Part shown: piece by piece, positions 47,437-57,953 of the stretch | Numbering within the stretch: the first letter of the stretch is position 1 | Layout of the letters: each line of letters opens with the position of its first letter | Source: Oscillibacter sp. ER4 | Lineage (GTDB): Bacteria > Bacillota > Clostridia > Oscillospirales > Oscillospiraceae | Length of the DNA stretch: 64,000 nt | Assembly (NCBI RefSeq): GCF_000765235.1 | Contig: NZ_JPJG01000029.1 | Location: 1 to 64,000 of the forward strand | Direction: 5' to 3' | Notes under the pieces: generated by a model | Seen by the model: the letters and a program-made list of their open reading frames with translations, nothing else | What the model was told of the DNA's origin: nothing | Database searches by the model: none | Position numbers and translations under genes: made by a program

Positions 47437-49038
47437 TCAGTATCCCATCCGCGCTCCCAGCATCTCGCCGCTGCTGCCGCCGCGGTACACGCCGTTTTCG
47501 ATCACGCGCTCGCCGAGCACGAATACCTCGTCAAAGCCTGTCGCAGGCAGGTTGGGCCGCGCGTAGGTACCGTGCTCGCGGACGTTTTCGGGCGAGAAGA
47601 GTAAAAGGTCCGCGTCCATGCCCGCCGCGATGACGCCCTTTTTCTCTAAGCCGAAGCGGTCCGCCGCATGCCCCGTCACCTTGTGCACAGCCTGCTCGAG
47701 CGTGAGCACGCGCTCCTGCACGACGTATTTTTCAATGAGCCGCGCGAATGTGCCGTACACGCGCGGGTGGACACGCCCGCCGCTGGGGTACGTCGCATCC
47801 GAAATGACGCCCGAGAACGGCGTGCGCAGGATATCTTTCACGTCTTCTTCGTCCGAGATGTAGTCGATCATCCCCGTATTGCACTGTTCCGCCGCCAGCA
47901 GGTCAAAGAGCGCGTCAAACGGGTCTTTTTGAAGCGTCCGCGCGATCTCGGCGACGGATTTTCCCTCAAAGCGGCGGTATTCGTCCATCTGAAGCCCGAT
48001 GGCGATCACATTGTCAAAGCCGACGAGCAGCGTGATGTTCTCAAAGTCGCTGCCCGCCTCCATCCGCGCGCGCATTTCCTTTCGCGCAGCATCGTCGAGC
48101 AGGCGCTTGGTCAGCGCCTCCGTGCCGCCCTCCTGGAATTCCGGCGGCAGCACGTGGATAAGCTGTGTCGAGCCCGCAGTGTAGGGGTACACGTCGCACA
48201 TGACGTCAAGCCCATCCTGTCGCGCCCTTTCAATCAGCGAGAGCATCTCCGGCACGGCCTTTCGCGCGTTGCGCCCTCCGATGGCCTTGAGATGGCTGAC
48301 CTCCAGCGGCGTTTGCAGCGCGCGGGTGACCTCGAGCATTTCGCGCAGCGCATCGACGACGCCGTCGCCCTCCTGACGCATATGGACGCAGATGGGCACG
48401 CCGCTCCGGTGCAGCGGCGCGAGTGCGCGGATGAGCCCGTCGGTCGAGTAAAAGATCTCCGGCGCGTAGCCAAGGCCGAGCGACACGCCGCACACGCCGT
48501 CGGCCAGCGCCGCTTCCATGTGATAGTGCAGATCGCGCAGCTCGAGCGGTGACAAATCTCCCGTCGTGAAGCCCGCGGCAAGCGTGCGCAGCGTGCCCAT
48601 GCCGATGAGTTCCGCGCACGAGAGCGGCAGTCCCCGCCCCTGCGCCGCCTTGAAATAGCTGTCAACGGACGCAAAGCGCAGCTCCGGCGGGATGTTCCCC
48701 GTGATGGGCGCGAGGTATTTCGCGCACTCGTCCGCGTGCGCGCCCGAGAGTGGCGCGAGCGACATGCCGCAGTTGCCGTTCACAAGCGTCGTGAGGCCCT
48801 GGCAGAGCTCCGCCTCGCCAAAGCCTTCGCGAAACAGCGCCGCGTCGGCGTGGCGGTGCATGTCGATAAAGCCCGGCGTCAGAACGCGGCTCGCGGCCTC
48901 GATGGTCTCGAACGCCTGCGCGTTTGACAAATTTCCAACCTCTTCGATCATGCCGTCTAAAATGCCGACGTCCGCTGTGAACGCCGCCTTTCCCGTGCCG
49001 TCGACGATCTTCGCGCCGCGGATCAACGTATCCAGCAT
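47437..49038 (-). CDS. D-aminoacylase-type amidohydrolase
   Basis: 533 residues. Metal ligands: GFIDMHRHADA (HxH-type) near residue 65, later VSHLKAIGG, and the D-aminoacylase-like DATYPSGGRVHPRVYG near residue 440. The N-terminal LIRGAKIVDGTGKAAFTADVGI is the usual composite beta domain. Members hydrolyse N-acyl-D-amino acids or related amides. ATG at 49038 has AGAGGTGAT upstream. The real substrate is unknown. Confidence 0.9.
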   Translation of the reverse strand: MLDTLIRGAKIVDGTGKAAFTADVGILDGMIEEVGNLSNAQAFETIEAASRVLTPGFIDMHRHADAALFREGFGEAELCQGLTTLVNGNCGMSLAPLSGAHADECAKYLAPITGNIPPELRFASVDSYFKAAQGRGLPLSCAELIGMGTLRTLAAGFTTGDLSPLELRDLHYHMEAALADGVCGVSLGLGYAPEIFYSTDGLIRALAPLHRSGVPICVHMRQEGDGVVDALREMLEVTRALQTPLEVSHLKAIGGRNARKAVPEMLSLIERARQDGLDVMCDVYPYTAGSTQLIHVLPPEFQEGGTEALTKRLLDDAARKEMRARMEAGSDFENITLLVGFDNVIAIGLQMDEYRRFEGKSVAEIARTLQKDPFDALFDLLAAEQCNTGMIDYISDEEDVKDILRTPFSGVISDATYPSGGRVHPRVYGTFARLIEKYVVQERVLTLEQAVHKVTGHAADRFGLEKKGVIAAGMDADLLLFSPENVREHGTYARPNLPATGFDEVFVLGERVIENGVYRGGSSGEMLGARMGY

Positions 49039-49157
49039 GTATATCACCTCTTTTTTGCAGTCTACCACACCCCACGCCCGCTTGGCAAGGTCATTCCCCC
49101 TTGCAATCTGCCGTGCCGCAGGGTATACTGGGGAAAACGCAAAAAAGGAGCGCTTCC

Positions 49158-49469
49158 ATGAATAAGAAAGACCGCATCCACGACTGGCGCAAGCTCAAGT
49201 GGCCGTTCACCGCCACGTTTTTATATTACTCTCTTCTCTCGCTCTACACCGGCACCGCCGAGCAGAGCGAGCAGGGCTTTCTCGTCATGTTCCTCACGGT
49301 TTTGATCGTGGACGCCGTGGCGTATTTTTCCTACTGCTATTTCCTCTGCAAAAAAGAGGAGAACATGCAGAAGCTCTGGTTCGTCTTCATTTTGGCCTAT
49401 GTGCTCATCTCCACACAGCAGCTCTCCATTCTCTGGCAGATGATGACGGCGCATGTGGTCGGCGCATAA
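49158..49469 (+). CDS. Small membrane protein, unknown
   Basis: 103 residues from ATG 49158 (AAAAGGAG upstream). Three hydrophobic segments: about 15-30, 40-62 and 70-95, with a basic N-terminus (MNKKDRIHDWRKLKW) and a short KKEEN loop. No family recognised. Followed by a terminator at 49503. Confidence 0.8.
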   Translation: MNKKDRIHDWRKLKWPFTATFLYYSLLSLYTGTAEQSEQGFLVMFLTVLIVDAVAYFSYCYFLCKKEENMQKLWFVFILAYVLISTQQLSILWQMMTAHVVGA

Positions 49470-49502
49470 ACACAATTTTTCTTTTTTCATACCGTCTTTT
49501 TG

Positions 49503-49535
49503 AACGTCCTTTCCATCGGGAAAGGACGTTTTCTT
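49503..49535 (+). terminator. Rho-independent terminator
   Basis: AACGTCCTTTCC pairs with GGAAAGGACGTT around ATCG, followed by TTCTTTC. The rest of the gap to 49781 shows no clear promoter or gene. Confidence 0.8.
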
Positions 49536-49781
49536 TCATTTTGTCTTCTGTGACATTTGCGTGCCACTGTCTGAAAATCTGATACGCGGCTCCTTTTGTC
49601 CATAGTTTTCGGCAGTTTTCTTTGTTAAGTTGGTGTTAACGAGGGGAGCGTCCCCTTCTCGCGCCGTGAACAAAAAAGTTTACACCCTGCCCATTGAAAG
49701 CGCGGCGCTTCTTTGCTATGCTTTTCCTGCAAGCCCGCATTTTTCCGTGCGGGACAAGAAATGCTAAGTACAAAGGAGCTG

Positions 49782-50510
49782 ATGGCAGTGCCGATCCGTC
49801 CGCTTGTCGATCGCACTTATCTTGAACAGGTGCTGCTCTCCCGTTTTTCCCACGGTGAGGTACAGCAGTGGGTCCAGAAATACTTCCAGCCCTACCGTGA
49901 GCTGATGAGCTATTACCGCTGCGCGATCATGGAGGTCGAGACGAAGTTCAATGTGCTCAACGAGGAGCTCTCGCTGCAATACGACCGCAACCCCATCGAG
50001 ACGATCAAGACCCGCCTCAAGTCCCCCGAGAGCATCATGGAAAAGCTCACGCGCCGCGGATATCCGCTCACGGTGGAGAGCATCGAGAAGAATCTGAACG
50101 ACATCGCCGGTGTGCGCGTGATCTGCTCGCACCCTGCCGACATCTACAAACTCTCCGAGGCATTTTTGCGCCAGGACGACATCACACTCTTAGAGCGCAA
50201 GGACTACATCGCAAACCCTAAGCCCAACGGCTACCGCAGCCTCCATCTCATCGTCGAAACGCCCATCTTCCTGCATGACCAGAAGCGGCTCATGAAGGTC
50301 GAGGTGCAGTTCCGCACGATCTCGATGGATTGGTGGGCCAGTCTTGAGCATAAAATCCGCTACAAGAAAAATCTCCCCGAAATGGAATACGTGGAGCGCG
50401 AGCTCTATGAGTGCGCCGAGATCAGCGCACAGCTCGACGCGCGCATGGAAAAGCTCCAGAAAATCGCCGCACAGGCAACGGAGGGAAAGGATTCTCCCCT
50501 TTCCCCTTAA
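49782..50510 (+). CDS. Small alarmone synthetase (RelQ/YjbM-like)
   Basis: 242 residues. Synthetase-only RelA/SpoT fold: IETIKTRLKSPESIMEKL binds the donor nucleotide, LNDIAGVRVIC and KPNGYRSLHLIVETP are core motifs, and VEVQFRTISMDWWASLEHK holds the catalytic Glu region. It makes (p)ppGpp from ATP and GDP/GTP; there is no HD hydrolase domain. AAGGAG lies only three bases before ATG 49782; a GTG two codons later has better spacing and may be the start. Confidence 0.93.
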   Translation: MAVPIRPLVDRTYLEQVLLSRFSHGEVQQWVQKYFQPYRELMSYYRCAIMEVETKFNVLNEELSLQYDRNPIETIKTRLKSPESIMEKLTRRGYPLTVESIEKNLNDIAGVRVICSHPADIYKLSEAFLRQDDITLLERKDYIANPKPNGYRSLHLIVETPIFLHDQKRLMKVEVQFRTISMDWWASLEHKIRYKKNLPEMEYVERELYECAEISAQLDARMEKLQKIAAQATEGKDSPLSP

Positions 50511-50558
50511 TACAAGGACGCCCGACGCATCGCGGGCAAGGAAAGGAATCGTGATACT

Positions 50559-51938
50559 ATGAACGCAGCAGAGAAAATCGCCCATGCAGCAGAGCGCAAG
50601 GCCTTTGAGGCCATGCTCGACTCGCTCATCAGAAAAAGCCAGACGAAGGACGTCTGCACCGTCGCAAACGACTTTGTCAACATGGTTCAGAAAATTCACT
50701 CCAGCGTCTGGACGCCGGAGACCTTCGAGATGCTGCACCAGATCGCAAACGACCCCAATAGCAAGTGGGCGCACTACGCCGAGCGTCTGCTGCGCGAGTG
50801 CGACCCCCACCTTCTTCGCACCTTCCTGACGGCCGCTGCCTACGAAGGCGGCTTCCGTGGCTTCCAGCAGGCGCGGGCAAACTCCGAGAAGTATGACTGC
50901 AACATCCCGTGGATCGTCCTCATGGACCCGACGAGCGCCTGCAATATGCGCTGCGCGGGCTGCTGGGCGGCAGAGTACGGTCACAAGCAGAACCTCACCT
51001 TTGAGGAGATGGACCGTGTGCTGACCGAGGGCGCAGAGCTCGGCACCCACGCCTGCCTCTTCACCGGCGGCGAACCGCTCATGCGTAAGGCGGACATCTT
51101 CCGTCTGTGCGAAAAGCACCGCGACATCGCCTTCCACGCCTTCACGAACGGCACGCTCATCGACCAGGCCTTCTGCGACGAGCTCAAGCGCGTGGGCAAC
51201 TTCATCGTCTCGGTCAGCATCGAGGGCTTTGAGGACGCCAACGACGGCCGCCGCGGCGCGGGACATTTTGAAAAGGCGCTCGCCGCGATGGACCTCATGC
51301 ACAAAAACCACATCCCGTTCGGCGTGTCCATCTGCTACACGAGCAAGAACTACAAGGTCGTCACGAGCGATGAGTTCCTCGACCTGCTCATCTCCAAGGG
51401 CTGCTTCTTCGCCTGGTACTTCCACTACATGCCAGTCGGCATGGGCGCGACGACCGACCTGCTGCTCACGCCCGAGCAGCGCGCCTATATGAAAGACCGC
51501 GTGCGTGAGATCCGCGGTCTCACCGGCGGCAAGGAGATCTTCGCCATCGACTTCCAGAATGACGGCGAGTTCACAGGCGGCTGCATCGCCGGCGGCAAGC
51601 TCTACTGCCACATCAACGCCGCGGGCGACGTCGAGCCCTGCGTGTTCATCCATTATTCGGGTGCGAACATCCGCGAAAAGAGCTTCCTCGAATGTCTCCA
51701 GCAGCCGCTTTTTAAGGAGTACCGCAAGGGCCAGCCGTTCAACAACAACCACCTGCGCCCCTGCCCGATGCTGGAAAATCCCGAATATCTGCCCCAGATG
51801 GTCGCGCGCAGCGGCGCGCATTCGACCGACCTGGAAGCTCCCGAGAGCGTGGAGCACCTGTGCAACAAGTGCGAGTCCTACGCCGCATGCTGGCGCCCCG
51901 AGGCCGAAAAGCTCTGGGACGAGGAGCACCGCGAATAA
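50559..51938 (+). CDS. Radical SAM protein with SPASM-like C-terminus
   Basis: 459 residues. Cluster motif CNMRCAGCW (C-x3-C-x2-C) near residue 130, FTGGEPLMRKADI, and a C-terminal Cys set (GGCIAGGKLYCHINAAGDVEPC ... CNKCESYAACW) for auxiliary clusters. This resembles the YfkA/YfkB-like group of unknown substrate. The ~125-residue N-terminal helical extension is typical. Cotranscribed with the alarmone synthetase (48-bp gap), but no functional link is known. Confidence 0.88.
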   Translation: MNAAEKIAHAAERKAFEAMLDSLIRKSQTKDVCTVANDFVNMVQKIHSSVWTPETFEMLHQIANDPNSKWAHYAERLLRECDPHLLRTFLTAAAYEGGFRGFQQARANSEKYDCNIPWIVLMDPTSACNMRCAGCWAAEYGHKQNLTFEEMDRVLTEGAELGTHACLFTGGEPLMRKADIFRLCEKHRDIAFHAFTNGTLIDQAFCDELKRVGNFIVSVSIEGFEDANDGRRGAGHFEKALAAMDLMHKNHIPFGVSICYTSKNYKVVTSDEFLDLLISKGCFFAWYFHYMPVGMGATTDLLLTPEQRAYMKDRVREIRGLTGGKEIFAIDFQNDGEFTGGCIAGGKLYCHINAAGDVEPCVFIHYSGANIREKSFLECLQQPLFKEYRKGQPFNNNHLRPCPMLENPEYLPQMVARSGAHSTDLEAPESVEHLCNKCESYAACWRPEAEKLWDEEHRE

Positions 51939-51971
51939 ATGACTTTCCTGTAACCTTCCCCGATACGCAAG

Positions 51972-52002
51972 AAAGCCGCCGACCATCAGGTCGGCGGCTT
52001 TT
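51972..52002. terminator. Bidirectional terminator between rSAM gene and metK
   Basis: GCCGCCGACC-ATCA-GGTCGGCGGC, a perfect 10-bp stem flanked by AAA and TTTT. It serves the converging plus-strand radical SAM gene and minus-strand metK. Confidence 0.85.
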
Positions 52003-52021
52003 GTCACGTCTTCGAATTTTT

Positions 52022-53203
<1,182 letters not shown>

Positions 53204-53235
53204 GGTTATTTTTCTTCCTTTCTCATTGTTGGGAA

Positions 53236-53269
53236 AAACAAAAAATACTCTGTCGAACCGACAGAGTAT
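53236..53269 (-). terminator. Riboswitch expression-platform terminator of metK
   Basis: ATACTCTGTCG-GTT-CGACAGAGTAT with TTTTTTGTTTTT on the minus strand, 17 bp after the aptamer and 33 bp before metK. AdoMet binding to the aptamer should favour this hairpin. Confidence 0.92.
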
Positions 53270-53285
53270 CGCGCTTTCTGCTCTT

Positions 53286-53383
53286 CCTCATCTTTCGATT
53301 CGTTCGTCGGATTTGGCACCTTGCCTCTTCGGGCAGGTTGTCGTGGTGTCATAGGGCCGATCCCTCAACCACTCTCGATGAAG
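53286..53383 (-). ncRNA. SAM-I (S-box) riboswitch
   Basis: On the minus strand: P1 CTTCATC with GATGAGG, GAGAGTGG-TTGAGGGA-TCGGCCCTATGAC, CGACAACC, then GCAAGGTGCCAAATCC, all conserved S-box blocks in order. It lies between a consensus promoter and the metK terminator. Confidence 0.95.
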
Positions 53384-53411
53384 TATTCACTTGTGGCTTT
53401 CGCCGAATCGT

Positions 53412-53439
53412 ATTCTACCATGTTTGTGCGTTTTGTCAA
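53412..53439 (-). promoter_or_regulatory. metK promoter
   Basis: On the minus strand TTGACA (53439-53434) and TAGAAT (53417-53412) with a 16-bp spacer, just upstream of the riboswitch. Confidence 0.8.
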
Positions 53440-53486
53440 GTGACATTTCCCCAAAAACGTCCAAATCGGCGTAAAATGCGGTGCTC

Positions 53487-53514
53487 TTGCAATTTTGAAA
53501 AAAAGTGCTATATT
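53487..53514 (+). promoter_or_regulatory. Promoter of the MBOAT operon
   Basis: TTGCAA at 53487 and TATATT at 53509 with a 16-bp spacer, 46 bp before the ATG of the acyltransferase gene. Confidence 0.6.
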
Positions 53515-53560
53515 AAGGAAGTTCTGCACACAAAATCTATTCGACAGGAGCTCGTTTGCG

Positions 53561-54973
53561 ATGGTCTTCAGCAGTGTCAGCTTTCTTGTTTTCTTTCTTC
53601 CCTGCCTGCTCGTTCTTTATTTTATGGTGCCGCGGCGGTACCGCGGGGCGCGGAATTTCATCCTGCTCGCGTTCAGCCTCGCCTTCTACGCCTGCGGCGG
53701 GCCGAAGTTTTTGCTGCTCATGCTGCTCTCCATCGTCATTAACTACTGCTGCGGGCTCCTCGCGGGGGCAAAGCACCGTCCCGCCGTCCGAAAGGCAGGC
53801 GTGACGCTCGCAGCCGTGCTGGGGCTCGGGCTTCTCGGCTGGTTCAAGTACGCGGGCTTTTTCGGCGAGATGCTCCACGCCCTGATGCCCTTTATCCCCG
53901 TGCCGCAGGTCACACTGCCCATCGGCATCTCATTTTTTACCTTCCAGGGTCTCAGCTATGTGATCGACGTTTTACGCGATGCTGCCGCCGTGCAGAAAAA
54001 TCCGCTCAAGCTCGCGCTCTATATCTCGTTTTTCCCGCAGCTCGTCGCCGGTCCCATCGTGCGCTACACCACGGTCGCAGACGAGATCGACGAGCGGCAC
54101 GAGTCCGTTTCCGAATTCTCCGCGGGCGCGGTGCGCTTTCTCTTCGGCCTTGCTAAGAAGATGCTGCTCGCCAACGCTGTCGCGCAGATCGCCGACGCCG
54201 CCTTTTCCGCCGTCTCCCCCTCGGTGGCCCTTGCGTGGCTCGGCGCCGTCGCCTACACGTTTCAGATTTATTTCGACTTTTCCGCCTATTCCGACATGGC
54301 CATCGGCCTTGGCCGGATGTTCGGCTTCCACTTTCTTGAAAACTTCAACTATCCCTATGTCTCCCGCAGCGTCACCGAGTTCTGGCGGCGCTGGCACATC
54401 TCGCTCTCCACGTGGTTCCGCGACTATGTCTACATTCCCCTCGGCGGCAACCGCTGCTCCCGCGCGCGCAATATTCTGAACCTCTTTCTCGTCTGGGCAC
54501 TCACGGGCCTCTGGCACGGGGCCAGCTGGACATTCATCGCGTGGGGCCTGTGGTTCTTTGTGCTGCTCATCGGCGAAAAGTTTCTCTGGGGTAAGGCGCT
54601 CTCGCGCCTTCCGTCTCTTTTGCAGCATGTCTACGCCATGCTGCTCGTCATTTTGAGCTGGGTGCTCTTCCGCGCGGACGATATCAGCGCTGCGCTGTGC
54701 TACATGGCCGCGATGTTCGGCCGCGCCCCCGCCCTCTGCGACAGCCGCGCCGTGTACTACGCGCTTGAATTCTGGCCGGAACTGCTGCTCTGCTGCATTG
54801 CTGCCCTGCCGGTCAAAAACCTGCTCGAAACGGCACTTGAAAAGCGTAACAGCAAGCTCTCCCGCGGCATCCTCATCGTGGGGCCGAAGCTCGCCTCCCT
54901 CGCACTGCTCGCGCTTTCCTACTGCAGGCTCGTCACGGGCTCGTTCAATCCCTTTATCTATTTCCGCTTCTGA
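53561..54973 (+). CDS. MBOAT-family O-acyltransferase (AlgI-like)
   Basis: 470 residues, about ten membrane helices. Family marks: LPIGISFFTFQGLSYVIDV, ISFFPQLVAGPIVRY, WRRWHISLSTWFRDYVYIPLGGN, and the catalytic His in LTGLWHGASWTF. It moves acyl groups across the membrane for polysaccharide or cell-wall polymer acetylation. Start ATG 53561 has AGGAG ten bases upstream. Pairs with the next gene, as in alginate and wall acetylation systems. Confidence 0.95.
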   Translation: MVFSSVSFLVFFLPCLLVLYFMVPRRYRGARNFILLAFSLAFYACGGPKFLLLMLLSIVINYCCGLLAGAKHRPAVRKAGVTLAAVLGLGLLGWFKYAGFFGEMLHALMPFIPVPQVTLPIGISFFTFQGLSYVIDVLRDAAAVQKNPLKLALYISFFPQLVAGPIVRYTTVADEIDERHESVSEFSAGAVRFLFGLAKKMLLANAVAQIADAAFSAVSPSVALAWLGAVAYTFQIYFDFSAYSDMAIGLGRMFGFHFLENFNYPYVSRSVTEFWRRWHISLSTWFRDYVYIPLGGNRCSRARNILNLFLVWALTGLWHGASWTFIAWGLWFFVLLIGEKFLWGKALSRLPSLLQHVYAMLLVILSWVLFRADDISAALCYMAAMFGRAPALCDSRAVYYALEFWPELLLCCIAALPVKNLLETALEKRNSKLSRGILIVGPKLASLALLALSYCRLVTGSFNPFIYFRF

Positions 54974-54991
54974 AAAAGGAGGTGTCTGCGC

Positions 54992-56179
54992 ATGAAACGT
55001 ATCTGTGAATGGGCGATGGCCTTGCTCTTTTCCGGCGTGCTGCTCATCCTGATGGCTGCGACCATCCTGCTGCCGAAAAGCCGCTACTCCTACTACGAAA
55101 ACCGCAACCTCTCCGCCTTTCCCGAGATCACGGCGGAATCGGTCCTCAGCGGTCAGGTCTTCGACGACCTCGAGACCCTGTTCTGCGACTACGCCGCCTG
55201 GCGAACTCCCGCGCTCAAGGCCGTCACATGGGCCGATCTGAACGTTTTCCGCCGTCCCGTGGTCAACGAGACTGTCGTCACGGACGATGTCCTGCTACCG
55301 CAGCTTTACGATCCCGCCATGAGCGATGACGACATCCGCGCGCAGGCAAAGCTCGTCGCGGAGGACAACGCCGCGCTGCAAAAGCAGGTCGAATCCTACG
55401 GTGGGCATTACTGCTATGTCGCCGTTCCGTGCCAGTATGTCTACTATGAGGACAGCTACCCCGCCTATCTCACGAACCGCTCGCGCTATACCGACCTTGA
55501 GCTTTCCGCACTGACGGAGGAGATGAACGCGCAGGGCGTGTGCTTCCTCGACATGGGCCCCGTCTTCGACTCGCTCGGCCATCCGCCCGAGTTCAGCTCA
55601 CGGGTGGACAACCACTACGGTCTTCTTGGTGCGTATGAGACCTACCGTGCCGCCGTACAGAAGCTAAACGGCGACTATGGCCTCGCGCTCTCCTTCCCCG
55701 AAGAGGGCACGGATGTGACGTTTTCCGCGCTGCCTAACCCCTATATGGGCTCGCGCACGCGCAAGCTTCTGGGGCTGCGCGGCGATGATGAAAAGCTGCT
55801 CACCGCCGCCTTCCGCGAGGATATCCCCTTCACCCGCCTTGACAACTGGCAGGAGGTGGCCTCCGCGGTCTACGCCCTTCCCGCCACCGAGGATGAAGCC
55901 CTGACCTACGGTCTCTACATGGGCGGCGACATCGCCGAGACGTGCATCCGCACGGACCGCTCCTCGCTCCTCACCGCCCTCATCTTCGGCGACAGCTTCA
56001 CCAACGCCGTGGAAAGCCTCGCCTATTACAGCTTCGACGAGATGCGCTCTGTCGACCTGCGGCACTATAAGACGCAGAGCATCAGCGACTATATCGCCGC
56101 CTATCAGCCCGACGTCGTCATCTGCATCCGCGATTACGAGGCGCTCCTCTCGCGCAGCGACAACGGCGGCCTCTCCTGA
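54992..56179 (+). CDS. DHHW-family, AlgJ/X-like SGNH transferase partner
   Basis: 395 residues. One N-terminal membrane helix (about 7-28), then an exported domain with RNLSAFPEIT, VDNHYGLLGAY (where DHHW proteins have D-H-H-W-like residues) and IFGDSFTNAV (GDS nucleophile motif). It likely takes acetyl groups from the AlgI-like protein and transfers them to a sugar polymer. AAAAAGGAGG precedes the ATG; 18-bp gap to the upstream gene. Confidence 0.87.
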   Translation: MKRICEWAMALLFSGVLLILMAATILLPKSRYSYYENRNLSAFPEITAESVLSGQVFDDLETLFCDYAAWRTPALKAVTWADLNVFRRPVVNETVVTDDVLLPQLYDPAMSDDDIRAQAKLVAEDNAALQKQVESYGGHYCYVAVPCQYVYYEDSYPAYLTNRSRYTDLELSALTEEMNAQGVCFLDMGPVFDSLGHPPEFSSRVDNHYGLLGAYETYRAAVQKLNGDYGLALSFPEEGTDVTFSALPNPYMGSRTRKLLGLRGDDEKLLTAAFREDIPFTRLDNWQEVASAVYALPATEDEALTYGLYMGGDIAETCIRTDRSSLLTALIFGDSFTNAVESLAYYSFDEMRSVDLRHYKTQSISDYIAAYQPDVVICIRDYEALLSRSDNGGLS

Positions 56180-56200
56180 CTTCAAGCAAGGAGGTCTTTT

Positions 56201-57530
56201 ATGACCGTCTCCCTTTCCGATCATTTTACGTATCAAAAGCTGCTGCGCTTTGTCGCGCCCAGCATTTTGATGATGATCATCACCTCTATTTACAGCATTG
56301 TCGACGGCTTTTTCGTCTCGAACTTCGTCGGCAAAAATTCGTTTGCCGCGCTGAACCTCATCTTTCCCGTCATCATGGCGCTCGCCGCCGTCGGCTTTAT
56401 GATCGGCACGGGCGGCAGCGCTCATCGCCAAAACGCTCGGCGAGGGCAAGCCCAGGGAAGCGAACAAGATCTTCTCCATGCTTGTCATCGTGCTTGCCGC
56501 CGGCGGCGCGATTTTAAGCGGCGTGTGCATCGTTTTCCTGCGCCCCATCTCGTTCGCCGTCGGCGCGACGGACCTGACGATCGACGACTGCGTGCTCTAT
56601 GGGCGCGTACTGCTGGCTGCTCTCCCTTTTTTCATGCTGCAAAACAGCTTCCAGAGCTTTTTGGCCACGGCGGAAAAGCCGCACTTCGGCCTGCGCGTGA
56701 CGGTGTTCGCGGGGCTGACGAACATGGTACTCGATTTTCTGCTCGTCTACGTGTTCCCGTTCGGGCTTCTCGGTGCGGCGCTCGCCACGGCGTTTTCGCA
56801 GATTGTCGGCGCGCTCATCCCGCTTGTCTACTTTCTCCGCCCGAACGATTCGCTGCTGCGCCTCACGCGTCCGCGCTTTGACTTTCGCGCGCTTGGCAAA
56901 GCCTGCTACAACGGCTCGAGCGAGATGGTCAGCAACCTTTCGACCTCTCTCGTCGGCGTACTCTATAACGTGCAGCTCATGGCGATTGCCAAGGAAAACG
57001 GCGTGAATGCCTACGGTGTTCTGATGTACGTGAGCTTCATCTTCATGGCGTTTTTCTTCGGCTATTCCATCGCCGTCACACCTGTCGTCGGCTATCACTA
57101 CGGCGCGAAGAATCACGCCGAGCTCAAGAGCCTCCTCAAAAAGAGCCTGACCGTCACGCTCATCACGAGCCTTGCGATGACGGCCTCGTCCATCCTGCTG
57201 GCAAACCCCATCGCACATCTTTTCGTCGGCTACGACGCGGAGCTGTGCGACATGACGGTCAACGCGCTGCGCATCTACGCGCTCTCATTCCTCGTCTGCG
57301 GTTTCAATATCTTCGGTTCGGCGTTTTTCACGGGGCTCAACAATGGCACAGCCAGCGCGCTCATTTCGTTCCTGCGCACGCTCGTCATTCAGGTCGCCGC
57401 GGTGCTTCTTTTGCCAAAACTTCTCGGCATCAACGGCATCTGGCTCGCCATCACCGTGGCCGAAGCGCTCACACTGATCGTCACAGAAACGCTTTTCCTC
57501 CTCGGACGGAAAAAATACCACTACGCATAA
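56201..57530 (+). pseudogene. MATE-family efflux transporter, frameshifted
   Basis: The first ~73 codons (SLSDHFTYQKLLRFVAPSIL ... GFMIGTGGSA) and the later frame (IAKTLGEGKPREANKIFS to the end) are one MATE protein. The shift is at about 56,418-56,421, where AGCGCTC likely lost a GC dinucleotide from GCGCTC. Restored length ~443 residues, normal for the family, with 12 membrane helices and no other stop. No slippery heptamer is visible, so a true mutation or a sequencing error is more likely than programmed frameshifting. Confidence 0.85.
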
Positions 57531-57544
57531 AGCAGATCATCCAA

Positions 57545-57576
57545 ACAGCCGCGGTGGCTCGAACCACCGCGGCTGT
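57545..57576 (+). terminator. Hairpin after the MATE gene
   Basis: ACAGCCGCGGTGG and CCACCGCGGCTGT form a perfect 13-bp stem around a 6-base loop, 14 bp after the stop. No long T-run, so termination may be weak. Confidence 0.6.
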
Positions 57577-57646
57577 GCTTGCGCTTTCTGACGGGCTGTG
57601 GTAAGATCATTTCAACAAGCAGAATTTAACAAAGGGGTACGAATAT

Positions 57647-57814
57647 ATGAGGAAATCAGCTGAATCCTCCATTATTGCTATTATCTTGGGATATCTTGGC
57701 TCTGGATTTGGAGCCGAAATAATGAATTGGCCTCAGCTCGGTCCAATTCTTGCAATTGTTGTAATGGGGGTCTGCAATCATTACCTCTTTGGAAAAGGAG
57801 AAATAATTGCTTGA
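57647..57814 (+). CDS. 55-residue membrane protein, unknown
   Basis: ATG 57647 with AAAGGGG nine bases upstream. MRKSAESSIIAIILGYLGSGFG, then a second hydrophobic stretch (GPILAIVVMGVCNHYLF) and KGEIIA. Two helices of about 18 residues. AT-rich and unlike its GC-rich neighbours; it may be recent. Followed by a terminator at 57856. Confidence 0.55.
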   Translation: MRKSAESSIIAIILGYLGSGFGAEIMNWPQLGPILAIVVMGVCNHYLFGKGEIIA

Positions 57815-57855
57815 CAGCTTTCAATTTGTCAAACTGCTGCTCACACGCTTTCTTC

Positions 57856-57886
57856 ACCGACCGGTACAATCACCGATCGGTTTTTT
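57856..57886 (+). terminator. Rho-independent terminator
   Basis: ACCGACCGGT and ACCGATCGGT pair (one mismatch) around a 6-base loop, followed by TTTTTT. Confidence 0.75.
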
Positions 57887-57897
57887 GCATTTCCCTC

Positions 57898-57935
57898 TTG
57901 ACATATCATATTGTTGTGATATTATTTTGATATCA
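57898..57935 (+). promoter_or_regulatory. Promoter with overlapping TGATAT/ATATCA operator repeats
   Basis: TTGACA at 57898 and TATTAT at 57920 with a 16-bp spacer drive the SPFH gene. Over and after them lie ATATCA, TGATAT and TGATATCA half-sites spaced about one turn apart, an arrangement fitting a dimeric repressor. Which protein binds is unknown. Confidence 0.65.
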
Positions 57936-57953
57936 AGTTTGGAGGTGCTTTTT

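Noticed and set aside
50190-52007. 605-codon open frame on the minus strand opposite the radical SAM and alarmone genes
   Set aside because: It is the antisense shadow of two well-recognised genes in GC-rich DNA; its translation is low-complexity and has no ribosome site.
56401-56430. Programmed frameshift in the MATE gene
   Set aside because: No slippery heptamer, stimulatory hairpin or internal ribosome site is seen, and MATE transporters are not known to use frameshifting.
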